From Acidimicrobiia bacterium (GTDB taxonomy: Bacteria > Actinomycetota > Acidimicrobiia > Acidimicrobiales > Poriferisodalaceae), in the NCBI GenBank assembly GCA_022827265.1, contig JAJDTF010000097.1, positions 1 through 64,000 of the forward strand: DNA of 64,000 nt, read 5' to 3'. Each line of letters begins with the position of its first letter. The stretch's first letter is position 1. The translations under genes and the position numbers were made by a program. The notes beneath the pieces are model-generated. The model did not search any database and was not told where the DNA came from. It saw only the letters and a program-made list of their open reading frames with translations. Of the stretch, positions 1 through 7,590 are shown one piece after another.

Positions 1-889
1 TCCCCACGATGTCAATGGGGGCGAGGCCCCGCACGATCTCCAGCGATTGCGCAGTGGTGAGCCCTCCCGACACCGGCGTACCGGTGCCCGGGGCGAATGC
101 CGGATCGATGCAGTCGATGTCGAAGGTCACGTAGGTCCGGCGGTCGGCGACCTTCTCCCGCACGACCTCGAGCACAGCGGCGGGTCCGTTGCGGTGCACC
201 CAGGGTGCACCGAGCACCGTGAACCCGTAGTCGTCGTCGTTATGGGTGCGGATGCCGATCTGCACCGACGCTTCGGGGTCGATGATGCCCTCTTGCAGTG
301 CCCGCAGGAACATCGAGCCGTGGTCGAGGCGGCCCTCGTCGTCTGGCCACGTATCAGGGTGTGCGTCGAAGTGGATGAGCGCCAGCGGCCCGTGTTTGGC
401 CGCATGCGCGCGCAGGATCGGGTAGGTGACGAAGTGATCGCCGCCGAAGGTCACCATCTGCGCGTCGTGAGCCAAGATCTCGGTGCAGTGCGCCTCGATT
501 CGCTCGACCGCCTCGGCGGGGTGGCCATAGTCGATGAAGCAGTCGCCGTAATCGACCACGGCGAGATAGGCGAACGGGTCGAAACCGAAGGGGTAGGCGT
601 CGAGCTCGGCGAGACCTGTTGACGCTGCACGGATGGCGCGCGGACCGAGCCGAGCACCTGGCCGGTTCGATGTCGCCATGTCGAAGGGGATGCCCGACAC
701 GACGATGTCGGCGTCGGCGATGTGGCGGGTGTAGCGGCGTCGCAGGAACGACAGCGCCCCGCCGTAGGTCATCTCGGGCTTGCGGCCGTGCAGGTCGCCT
801 GATCGAAACGCCTGGTCGCCGAGGGTCCCGGCGTCGGAGCCGGCGATCAAGCCCCCGCCGCCCGCCGCGGGATCGGTGCCGTCGCTCAC
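1..889 (-). CDS. speB: Agmatinase/arginase-family ureohydrolase, partial (3' end outside window)
   Basis: The gene runs off the left edge, so about 296 residues of the N-terminal and central part are visible. Ureohydrolases hydrolyse guanidino compounds to urea and an amine; agmatinase makes putrescine from agmatine. Manganese-ligand motifs are clear on the minus strand: GGDHF, FDAHPD and DIDCIDPAFAPGTGTP. The start is a GTG at 887-889 that overlaps the stop of the upstream acetyltransferase gene (GTGA), so the two are probably translationally coupled. The divergent FAD amine oxidase at 1652 and the acetyltransferase suggest amine or polyamine metabolism. The exact substrate (agmatine, guanidinobutyrate or another) cannot be read from sequence; the family assignment is firm. 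Confidence 0.9.
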   Translation of the reverse strand, partial: MSDGTDPAAGGGGLIAGSDAGTLGDQAFRSGDLHGRKPEMTYGGALSFLRRRYTRHIADADIVVSGIPFDMATSNRPGARLGPRAIRAASTGLAELDAYPFGFDPFAYLAVVDYGDCFIDYGHPAEAVERIEAHCTEILAHDAQMVTFGGDHFVTYPILRAHAAKHGPLALIHFDAHPDTWPDDEGRLDHGSMFLRALQEGIIDPEASVQIGIRTHNDDDYGFTVLGAPWVHRNGPAAVLEVVREKVADRRTYVTFDIDCIDPAFAPGTGTPVSGGLTTAQSLEIVRGLAPIDIVG

Positions 890-1554
890 GTGCCGCTCTG
901 TAGTTCCGGGTTGCGCCAGACGATCAGAGCCGCCCAGCTGTCAGTTGCCGGATCGGCGATGTAGTTCGGCAGGCCGCACACTGCCTCGAAGCCGTTCTCG
1001 ATCTGGAAGCTCAGCGTCCGGTCGTACAGCCGGCCTTCCCGCACCTCGGCGATGTACTCGTCGGCGCTCATGTTTGCTTTGTGCTGGGCGTACCCGGGGA
1101 TGACGCCGCCGGCCACGATGCCGTCCAAGCCGAGATCGATGCAGACCTGCTTGCGCAGCACGTAGAGCTCGGCGCCTATGCCCTTGCGACGGTGGGAGAG
1201 CCGGGTGGCGATGCTGGTGCCGTAGTACCAGCGGCCGTCGGGATCATGCCCGCTGGCGCTGTGGTCTTCAGGGACGAGATCGGCGATCGTGTGAATCGGG
1301 TTTGCCCAGTCGAAGTCGCAGCGGATGCCGACCCCCATGGCCACCAGCTCGTCGCCGTCGAATCCTGCGAAGCAGCCCTCGGGGAAGTCCTGCGCCAGTT
1401 GGGCGAAACCGTGGGCGTCGTAGAGATCGGCACGGTCTGAGGTCGGGTGGGAGGCCAGCTCCAGGGCTTCCAGTTCGTCGGCCCATTCGGGGAGGATCCG
1501 GGCGTATCGAAGGCCCGAGCGCTCGCCGACCGACACGGCTTCGATCTCACGCAT
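886..1554 (-). CDS. GNAT-family N-acetyltransferase
   Basis: A 222-residue protein with a GNAT core. The acetyl-CoA pyrophosphate loop is seen as RRKGIGAEL near residue 125, followed by a helix and a strand ending in IVAGGVIPGY. The ATG at 1554 was chosen because a GGGGGTG stretch lies just upstream; the longer reading frame upstream is not protein-like. It is the first gene of a two-gene unit with the ureohydrolase (4-base GTGA overlap). By context it could acetylate an amine or polyamine, but that is inference; GNAT proteins have very diverse acceptors. Confidence 0.8.
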   Translation of the reverse strand: MREIEAVSVGERSGLRYARILPEWADELEALELASHPTSDRADLYDAHGFAQLAQDFPEGCFAGFDGDELVAMGVGIRCDFDWANPIHTIADLVPEDHSASGHDPDGRWYYGTSIATRLSHRRKGIGAELYVLRKQVCIDLGLDGIVAGGVIPGYAQHKANMSADEYIAEVREGRLYDRTLSFQIENGFEAVCGLPNYIADPATDSWAALIVWRNPELQSGT

Positions 1555-1636
1555 CGCAGCACCCCCGCGGTGCCTGCCGCACTCAGCCGCCGGCTGAGAG
1601 ATTATCCCTGCGCCGGGAAGCGGCTGGCAGCGGCAG

Positions 1637-1642
1637 TAGTTT
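1637..1642 (+). promoter_or_regulatory. Candidate -10 element (TAGTTT) for the FAD oxidase gene
   Basis: TAGTTT ends 9 bases before the ATG at 1652. With transcription beginning about 7 bases downstream the mRNA would be nearly leaderless. A GAGAGGG run also abuts the ATG, too close for a normal ribosome site. No convincing -35 was seen. Confidence 0.35.
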
Positions 1643-1651
1643 TCGAGAGGG

Positions 1652-3103
1652 ATGGCCGCTGCACCGGACTCGGATCCTTGGTCGCTCGAGACGGCGTCGA
1701 CGACGCCCCTGTGGATCGACCGGCTGGATCCGCCAGTCGCGCCCCGTCCGGGCGTCGACAGTGAACTGGATGTCGATGTCGCCATCGTGGGCGGTGGCTT
1801 CAGCGGGCTGTGGACGGCGTACTACCTGAAACTGCTGGAGCCAGCGATGCGTGTGGCCGTGCTGGAGCGGCACCACTGCGGCTTCGGTGCGTCAGGACGC
1901 AACGGCGGCTGGGCAGTGGGGGAGCTGGCCGGCTCGGTCGTCGATTACGCACAGCGCTCCAGCCCAACCGAGTCCAGGCGCCTGATGCGTGCCGTGTTCG
2001 ACGCGGTCGACGAGATCGGTCGCGTGGCGGCCGCTGAGGACATCGACTGCGACTACGCCAAGGGCGGCACCATCAGGGTGGCGCGCACGGGTCCCCAAGC
2101 TGAGCGGCAGGTCGCTGAGATTGCCGAAGCTCGCAGCTTCGGTCTGACCGAAGACGAGATCCGCCTGCTCGATGCTGACGAAGCACGCGAGCAGCTCAAC
2201 GCCACCGATGTACGCAGCGGTGTCCTGCTCGGCCCTTCTGCCGTAGTGGATCCCGCCAAGCTGGCGCTGGGACTGGCCTGCGCCGCCGAAGCGGCGGGGG
2301 TGGAGATCTACGAGCAGTCACGTGTCACCGGTTTCGACGGCGGTGTGGTGCAGATCGCCTCAGCAGGCGCTCGCCGTTCGCCGATGAGCCGCGGCCGCTG
2401 TGAGGTCCGGGCGCCGGTGATCGTGCGCGCTACCGAGGCGTACACGAGGGACCTGCAGGGCTTGCGGCGGGACATCTTGCCCGTCTATTCACGGATGATC
2501 GCCACCGAGCCGCTGCCTGAGGCTGTCTTCAACGACATCGGTCTCGCGAACCGGCCGAGCTTCGCCGACGATCGCCGCATGGTCACCTACGGACAGCGCA
2601 CTGCCGACAACCGGATCGCTTTCGGCGCCACCGGGGAGCCGTACAGCTTCGGCTCCCGGATCGTGCCCGCTGCCGAGACGCATCTGGGCATGCACCGGCG
2701 AATCTGGCGGGTGCTTTCCGAGATGCTGCCGCAGGTCGCCGAGGCGCGTGTCACCCACCGCTGGGGCGGGGAGCTCGGCATCCCGCGCAACTGGCTTCCT
2801 GGCGTGCGTTTCGACCCGCGCACCGGCGAAGGCGTGCTGGGCGGCTACGTGGGCGAGGGCGTCGCAGCGTCCAACTTGGCTGGCCGCACCATGGCCGAGC
2901 TGATCGCCGAGCGCTATACCGAACGCACGAGCTTGCCCTGGGTGGGGGTGAGCTCGCGTCGGTGGGAGCCGGAGCCGCTGCGCTGGCTCGGCGTGCGCGC
3001 CAGCCGCGCCTTGCTTGGCGCGGCCGATGAGCGCGAGCTGCGCTCAGATCGGCCCGATCGACTCATGTCAGGCATCGCACGGCTGCTGCGCGGCGGTCAC
3101 TAG
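1652..3103 (+). CDS. FAD-dependent amine/amino-acid oxidoreductase (DAO family, PuuB-like)
   Basis: A 483-residue flavoenzyme of the D-amino-acid oxidase family. The N-terminal Rossmann dinucleotide motif is IVGGGFSGLWTAYYL (about residues 46-60), followed by an ASGRNGGW segment typical of gamma-glutamylputrescine oxidases and related secondary-amine oxidases, and a C-terminal GYVGEGVAASNLAGR FAD-contact region. It should oxidise an amine with electron transfer to oxygen or another acceptor in the cytoplasm. It is divergent from the ureohydrolase and acetyltransferase pair, so a shared amine-catabolic role is plausible but unproven. The substrate is not determinable from sequence. Confidence 0.85.
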   Translation: MAAAPDSDPWSLETASTTPLWIDRLDPPVAPRPGVDSELDVDVAIVGGGFSGLWTAYYLKLLEPAMRVAVLERHHCGFGASGRNGGWAVGELAGSVVDYAQRSSPTESRRLMRAVFDAVDEIGRVAAAEDIDCDYAKGGTIRVARTGPQAERQVAEIAEARSFGLTEDEIRLLDADEAREQLNATDVRSGVLLGPSAVVDPAKLALGLACAAEAAGVEIYEQSRVTGFDGGVVQIASAGARRSPMSRGRCEVRAPVIVRATEAYTRDLQGLRRDILPVYSRMIATEPLPEAVFNDIGLANRPSFADDRRMVTYGQRTADNRIAFGATGEPYSFGSRIVPAAETHLGMHRRIWRVLSEMLPQVAEARVTHRWGGELGIPRNWLPGVRFDPRTGEGVLGGYVGEGVAASNLAGRTMAELIAERYTERTSLPWVGVSSRRWEPEPLRWLGVRASRALLGAADERELRSDRPDRLMSGIARLLRGGH

Positions 3104-3120
3104 CGCCGCCGCGGGGACAC

Positions 3121-3200
3121 CGGGCCACGGCTTCGCCCGGAACTTCCCGCGCTCGTTCGCTTCGCTCACGGGCCGCTCGGGCCCCGGCCTCAACCTCTGG
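3121..3200 (+). repeat. Intergenic repeat family, copy A (partial)
   Basis: This copy lies just after the stop at 3103. It contains the family core TTCCCGCGCTCGTTCGCTTC followed by GCTCACGGGCCGCTCGGGCC, and an isolated GGGCCACGGCTTCGCC just before it. Better copies are at 31861-31947 (reverse) and 35703-35796. Each copy begins directly downstream of a gene. Confidence 0.6.
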
Positions 3201-3203
3201 GCG

Positions 3204-4160
3204 TCAGTCGCAGTCGAGGCGGTAGGCACCTTGGTGGGGGACCATGATGCCGGCGGTGGGCCCGCCGAAGTGCGTGCCGATCACCAGCGTCTCGCCATCT
3301 GCCCAGTCGCCGAACGCCAGGTGGCGGGTGCGGCGGGCCTCGTCGGGGTCGGTGTCGAACATCGAGCTGAGATCGGGGTCGGCGAGCTGCATCGGGGTGT
3401 GCGCCATGTCGCCGGTGATGATTGCCCGCTTGCCGCTGCTAGCGACCACCACCGAGAGATGCCCCGGCGTATGGCCCGGTGTCGACTGGAACGACACTTC
3501 TGAGCAGATGCTGTCGACCGCTTCGACCATGTTGGCGCGGTCCGCTGCAGCGATGGGCGCCACGGAGTCCTCGAACACGGCATCGCCGAACAGGTCCTCG
3601 TGGTTGGCCCAGTAGTCGTACTCGGGGGCGCAGAACAGGTACTGCGCGTTGGGGAACGTGGGCACCCATTCGCCGTCGGCGTTCATGCAGGTGTTCCAGC
3701 CCACGTGGTCTACGTGCAGGTGGGTGCACACCACATGGGTGATGGACTCGGGCGGGAAACCCGCCGCGGTCATGTCGTCGAGGAATGGACCCTGCTGGCG
3801 GTGCCACAGCGGGTTGGTGCGTTCTTTGTCGTTGCCGACGCAGGTGTCCACGGCGATGCGGTGTTCGCCCGCCGAGATCACGCAGGTGTGGATTCGCTGC
3901 AGCAGGTAGCCGTCGTCGCTGACGAAATGCGGGCGCAGCCACGGTGCCGCCTCGGCACGGGCGAGCACGCAGCCCTTGCTGACCCCGTCGTAGAGGAAGC
4001 GCGGCGAGGTCGGCGTGGCGGTCTCCGAGACGGAGGTGATGGACACCTCGCCGATCTGCCACCGCTGCGGCTCGGCACGCTCGACGTCCGCTGCACTGTC
4101 TCCGCCCGTGCCGCCGTCGGCCGCCGTCCGGGAGGCCTCGCTTTCAGCGGCGGCGCTCAT
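3204..4160 (-). CDS. Metallo-beta-lactamase-fold hydrolase
   Basis: A 318-residue protein with the zinc-binding HLHVDHVGW motif, a downstream TPGHTPGHLSV histidine site, ITGDMAHTP carrying the bridging aspartate, and a late IGTHFGGP histidine. These are the metal ligands of the MBL fold. The first 35 or so residues are Ala/Glu-rich and probably disordered. The ATG at 4158-4160 overlaps the stop of the upstream gene by 4 bases, which fixes this start over the longer frame. The function is hydrolytic (lactonase, thioesterase or similar), substrate unknown. It forms a two-gene unit with the DinB/MDMPI-like gene. Confidence 0.85.
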   Translation of the reverse strand: MSAAAESEASRTAADGGTGGDSAADVERAEPQRWQIGEVSITSVSETATPTSPRFLYDGVSKGCVLARAEAAPWLRPHFVSDDGYLLQRIHTCVISAGEHRIAVDTCVGNDKERTNPLWHRQQGPFLDDMTAAGFPPESITHVVCTHLHVDHVGWNTCMNADGEWVPTFPNAQYLFCAPEYDYWANHEDLFGDAVFEDSVAPIAAADRANMVEAVDSICSEVSFQSTPGHTPGHLSVVVASSGKRAIITGDMAHTPMQLADPDLSSMFDTDPDEARRTRHLAFGDWADGETLVIGTHFGGPTAGIMVPHQGAYRLDCD

Positions 4161-4708
4161 GGCTGGCGTCCGACGTAGCCGAGGTAGCGGTGCGACATCG
4201 GTGCATCGTCGGGCACATCGACTGCGTCGGTGATCAACCGCCATTTGCGGGGGATGTCGCCCAGGGTTTGCACCCGGGCGAGGCTGGCCTCGCACAGGTC
4301 GTCGGGCAGGTCGATGGGGTTGCCGCTGGCCTGGGCCAGGTCCCATGCATGGGTGAGCGGATCCCACTGCACCATGCCCACGAAGTTCTCGAAGCTCATC
4401 GGCCCGAACCAGTACTTGTCCTCGGCGGTCAGGTCGGCGCCGTCGATTGCGGCGAGCACGCCGTCGCGGGTGGCCTGCCACTGGGCCGCCGGATCGCCGG
4501 CGTCGTCGGCCATCTGGGGCATGCCCACCTCACCGGTGCGGGCGACGCCGGCCAGCGCGTCGAGCACGCCACACTGGTGGCGCAGCAGCTCGGTCGCATT
4601 CCAGTCGGCACAGGGCGTGTCATTGCCCCAGGCATCGTCGGGCATGGTGGCCACCACCGAGTCGAAGAGCTCGACGGAGCGCTTGAATTGGTCAACGATC
4701 TCGCTCAT
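4157..4708 (-). CDS. TIGR03086-type DinB/maleylpyruvate isomerase N-terminal-like protein
   Basis: A 183-residue four-helix-bundle protein of the mycothiol-dependent maleylpyruvate isomerase N-terminal/DinB group. WNATELLRHQCGVLDALAGV contains the characteristic histidine, and a WDPLTHAWDLAQASG segment carries a second metal-type histidine. The start is the ATG at 4706-4708, preceded by GGGAGG with 9-base spacing; the TTG two codons upstream lies too close to that site. It is coupled by an ATGA overlap to the MBL-fold gene. Proteins of this group often bind a metal and act in thiol-dependent reactions; the actual activity is unknown. Confidence 0.75.
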   Translation of the reverse strand: MSEIVDQFKRSVELFDSVVATMPDDAWGNDTPCADWNATELLRHQCGVLDALAGVARTGEVGMPQMADDAGDPAAQWQATRDGVLAAIDGADLTAEDKYWFGPMSFENFVGMVQWDPLTHAWDLAQASGNPIDLPDDLCEASLARVQTLGDIPRKWRLITDAVDVPDDAPMSHRYLGYVGRQP

Positions 4709-4973
4709 CGGCAAGAACCTCCCATTGCGGATGCGCCCGTGCAGTAGCGACGGACTGGCGACCTACGGCGAACGCTGATGGTACGCCTCCGTGAGCCGAC
4801 AGGACGTGCTTCGGCCGGCGCCGACCGCATGCCGCAGTCGGGTGCGGTGTGTTGTGACGCCTGTGCGGTGGCGTCGGGTCGTTGGCGGCGGGGTTCGTGG
4901 GGTCGGCCGTGTCGGGTGCGGAGTGTCGTGTCGCTTGTGCGGTGACGGCAACCGCGCATGGCGGCTCGTATCG
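4709..4973. other. Intergenic region with an imperfect 34-bp direct repeat
   Basis: There is no supported gene in these 265 bases. The plus strand is G/T-rich and contains two 34-base copies with 5 mismatches at 4840-4873 and 4914-4947, each reading GGGTGCGG, then GTGT, then TGTGCGGTG. No terminator hairpin or promoter is obvious. Confidence 0.5.
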
Positions 4974-5753
4974 CTAGTCGACGAGGTTGACCCGCAGACC
5001 GGCGAGCGCGACCTGGCTGTCGTTGACGTAGCAGTCCCGTGTGCGGGCGGCAGCCAGCACTGCGTCGCGGTCGACGGTCGTGACATCGATACCGCCGAGA
5101 CCCTCGCCGCGGCCGTCGGCCTCAGGCACGAACCTCAGCGTGGCGTTGTCGAGCTGGATCGTGGGGTGGCCGTCGGCATCGGTTCCGAGGTCGATCTGGG
5201 CGATCTGGCTCCAGCGGTCGGCCAGCCGCTGCGGTTCGGGGCTCTGGAGCTCGGCGGCGGCGATGCCGCTCACCCTGTCGGTGCAGACGTAGGGCTCCCA
5301 ATATGAGCCGGCGGGTGTCCAGGCACCGCCGACGTCGCCACCGGTGGGGCCGGTCATCTGATCCATCTCGAAGAACGCACCGCCGGTGTCGGCCGGGTGC
5401 AGCTGCATGCCGACATGGCCCTCGTCGGGGAAGTTCATATCGAACGCGATCCGGATGCCCATCTCGTCGACGTGGGCGCGGCGGGCAGCAACGTCGCTGA
5501 CCTGGGTGATGACCATGTAGCCGGTGTCGCCGCCGCGCCGCTGTTGGTACCGTCCGGCAGCGGTGTCTGCTTGGATCGGCGTCACGCACTCGAGGAACTG
5601 GGTGCCCACCGGCCACAGCACGTTCTTGAGGCCGAAGATGCCAACACCGGGGTCGGTGAAGCACGGCTCAACGCCGAGAACGCTCTGGACGTCTGCCGAG
5701 GTCTGGGCCAAGTCGGCAGTAGTAACAGCAATCTGACGAAGACGAATCCACAT
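4974..5753 (-). CDS. VOC-superfamily (glyoxalase/dioxygenase-like) protein
   Basis: A 259-residue protein beginning with an IRLRQIAVTTADL strand typical of vicinal-oxygen-chelate beta-alpha-beta-beta-beta modules. A second half starts near PYVCTDRVSGIAAAEL. Histidine or glutamate metal ligands are not obvious in every expected position, so metal dependence is uncertain. The ATG at 5751-5753 was preferred to the GTG at 5762 because a TAGGGT -10-like hexamer sits 7 bases upstream. There are no operon partners. The substrate is unknown. Confidence 0.75.
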   Translation of the reverse strand: MWIRLRQIAVTTADLAQTSADVQSVLGVEPCFTDPGVGIFGLKNVLWPVGTQFLECVTPIQADTAAGRYQQRRGGDTGYMVITQVSDVAARRAHVDEMGIRIAFDMNFPDEGHVGMQLHPADTGGAFFEMDQMTGPTGGDVGGAWTPAGSYWEPYVCTDRVSGIAAAELQSPEPQRLADRWSQIAQIDLGTDADGHPTIQLDNATLRFVPEADGRGEGLGGIDVTTVDRDAVLAAARTRDCYVNDSQVALAGLRVNLVD

Positions 5754-5760
5754 GCGCGCC

Positions 5761-5766
5761 ACCCTA
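5761..5766 (-). promoter_or_regulatory. Candidate -10 element (TAGGGT), leaderless start of the VOC gene
   Basis: Read on the minus strand, TAGGGT is followed by GGCGCGC and then the ATG at 5753. Transcription would begin at or next to the start codon. No clear -35. Confidence 0.4.
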
Positions 5767-5838
5767 GAGCCTGCCCAGTAAGTGGGTCCCGTGAGGCCAT
5801 GTGGGGCGTCGTATCACACCCCTGCGGTGGTCCGTTCA

Positions 5839-7281
5839 TCAGGCCGCGGTTAGCTGATTTCCGGTTGCTATCACGGCGGGATCAGATGGCTGGACAGGGC
5901 TTCGACTCGGGGCTGCCGTGGGGTCTCGACCGGATGATCCGGTGGTTGCCGGCGGGCTTGGTTGGCCGCCGGGCGGTGCTCGTCGTGGTCGGCCGCTGGA
6001 TGGTGTTTTGAGGGGCCAGTGGCGTTGGTGGTGGTCGAGGTGGCAGGGTTCGCACAGGTTGGCGAGGTTCGGAATGTCGGTGTGCCCGCCGTCTTCGAAG
6101 TAGTCGATGTGGTGGGCGTGGCAGTGCTCGGAGTGGGTGGCGCATGCGATGCAGCCGCCGTCGCGTATGGCCAGGATGATCCGCTGCGCTTCGGATGCAC
6201 TGCGCACTCGACCCAAGGCGAGCTGGCTCCAGTCGCTGTTGAAGACGGCCGGAAGGATCTTGGCGTCGGCGGCGAGCTCGGCAAGCTGATTCGCTGAGAT
6301 GGGCGTGCCGTCATCGAGCCGAGGGTTGGCGAGCTGTCCCGAGACACAGTCGTAGTCGGCGGCAATCACCAGGCTGGCCCCGGGTCGTTGGCGGCCCAAG
6401 ATCAGATCGCACAGGGCATCGGCGCTGCGCTGAGGGAACGTGTCGTCGGCTGAGTCGTCGCGCTGGCGCACGGCGCGCTCGGCTGCAGCGAGCTGCATGT
6501 TCACTTGGCGGCCGACGAGGAAGTCGAGGTCGGCGTTCAGGTGCCACATGCCGTCATCGCCCAGCCGCATAGAGCAGCGCCGCTGATGCCGTTGCAGCGC
6601 AAGCTCGGCGTCAGCGGGTTCAACCGTTCCCCCAGTGGTTGCCGCAGCGGCTTCCGCAGCAAGGTCGGCGTAGACCTGCTCGCTCTCGTAGGCCAGGGAG
6701 TGGCGGGCCACCACATCTGACGGATAGTCCCGGCACAGCCCCAAGAAGTCGGACTCGCTGCGGCGGTGAGTCTTGGGTGCCTCCCGGGCGATCACCCTCG
6801 CATGGGACAACTGGATCTCCCCGTCCGCCAGCGCATCGAGCGTGTCGCCCAGCTCATTCGCAGCGAGCGATTCGGCGAGCCGGGCTTCGCTACGCGCCTG
6901 CGCGGAGTTCATGCGCGTGTACTCGCGCAGTTGCCACGCAGCAGACTGCACGCCGTCACGGGATACCAGCTCGCCCACCGCAGCCAGGCACTCCGCCTCG
7001 ATACGGGACCGCTGCGCCATCAGCCCGACGACACGGGCCAGCAGATCGCTGTCGCTCAGCGACTCGAGCCCCAGTCTCGCCGAGCATCGCGCCTCGAGGA
7101 ACGGGCCGCGCTCAGCGCCCCGAGCAGCAGCCCCGATCCTGTCCGCCTCACGGTTGAGTTCGGCCCAATCCGGCTCGCCGCCTCCCGTCCCTGCGGGACC
7201 CTCAGACCGGCCCACCGGCTGCACTTCAGGCGACCCAGCACGGCTGCCGGCACAGTGCTCGAAGCGCAACTCGGTGAACAT
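5839..7281 (-). CDS. DUF222 / HNH endonuclease (13E12 repeat family)
   Basis: A 480-residue protein of the actinobacterial 13E12 family. The central region has the DUF222 helices (for example MNSAQARSEARLAESLAANE and LSHARVIAREAPKTHRR). The HNH nuclease module near residues 375-415 shows CIACATHSEHCHAHHIDYF and NLANLCEPCHLDHHQRH: paired cysteines that bind structural zinc and the His-His/Asn/His catalytic set. The tail is Pro/Ser/Arg-rich and probably disordered. In mycobacteria members of this family are SOS-induced, and here two LexA-like boxes overlap a good promoter just before the ATG. Its biological role remains unknown. It opens the accessory region that includes mcrBC. Confidence 0.88.
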   Translation of the reverse strand: MFTELRFEHCAGSRAGSPEVQPVGRSEGPAGTGGGEPDWAELNREADRIGAAARGAERGPFLEARCSARLGLESLSDSDLLARVVGLMAQRSRIEAECLAAVGELVSRDGVQSAAWQLREYTRMNSAQARSEARLAESLAANELGDTLDALADGEIQLSHARVIAREAPKTHRRSESDFLGLCRDYPSDVVARHSLAYESEQVYADLAAEAAAATTGGTVEPADAELALQRHQRRCSMRLGDDGMWHLNADLDFLVGRQVNMQLAAAERAVRQRDDSADDTFPQRSADALCDLILGRQRPGASLVIAADYDCVSGQLANPRLDDGTPISANQLAELAADAKILPAVFNSDWSQLALGRVRSASEAQRIILAIRDGGCIACATHSEHCHAHHIDYFEDGGHTDIPNLANLCEPCHLDHHQRHWPLKTPSSGRPRRAPPGGQPSPPATTGSSGRDPTAAPSRSPVQPSDPAVIATGNQLTAA

Positions 7282-7287
7282 GAGACG

Positions 7288-7316
7288 AGTCTACACACAA
7301 ATGTTCGCAGAAACAA
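7288..7316 (-). promoter_or_regulatory. Leaderless promoter of the DUF222-HNH gene
   Basis: On the minus strand TTGTTT (7316 to 7311) and TAGACT (7293 to 7288) are separated by exactly 17 bases. TAGACT ends 6 bases before the ATG at 7281, so the message should start at the start codon. No Shine-Dalgarno sequence is present. Confidence 0.55.
7294..7307 (-). promoter_or_regulatory. LexA-like SOS box 1
   Basis: On the minus strand this reads CGAACATTTGTGTG. It matches 12 of 14 positions of the Gram-positive/actinobacterial LexA consensus CGAACRNRYGTTYG, with mismatches in the 8th and 12th positions. It fills the spacer between the -35 and -10 hexamers, an ideal place for repression. Confidence 0.5.
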
Positions 7317-7323
7317 ACATTCG
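7310..7323 (-). promoter_or_regulatory. LexA-like SOS box 2
   Basis: On the minus strand this reads CGAATGTTTGTTTC, 11 of 14 matches to CGAACRNRYGTTYG. It overlaps the -35 hexamer and lies 16 bases from box 1, so the two sites are about one and a half helical turns apart. Confidence 0.4.
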
Positions 7324-7590
7324 CGCGCATCCGGAATTCCTCGATTGGACCCCGGCAAACGGGTCGGATCACCGCTGAGCAGCTGGGCCCCACCGAATCA
7401 GCAGACAATCCACTTGCGAACTTGGTCACAACGGCAACGTGCGCGACAGCTCCTCCGGCTGCCATCAAGCTCGTCATCCACCTGCCAGGTGCTGCCACCC
7501 GAGCAGTGGACGCACTACGACTGCACATGCATCGCGGCACGGGTGGCCTGACGCACTGAAGGAGCTACTCGCTCACCGACTGGGTGCACG

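Larger units (their letters stand above)
7282..7590. other. Intergenic region between the DUF222 gene and the truncated DUF4143 gene
   Basis: The left 45 bases hold the promoter and LexA-like boxes of the minus-strand gene. From about 7330 to 7590 I see no gene with credible composition. If the neighbouring DUF4143 gene once had an ATPase domain it should lie here, but no Walker A or B motif can be read in any plus-strand frame. Confidence 0.5.

Noticed and set aside
7383-7590. Short open frames on both strands, possible second toxin-antitoxin or ATPase remnant
   Set aside because: None has a recognisable motif, a ribosome site or protein-like composition; they are better treated as non-coding.
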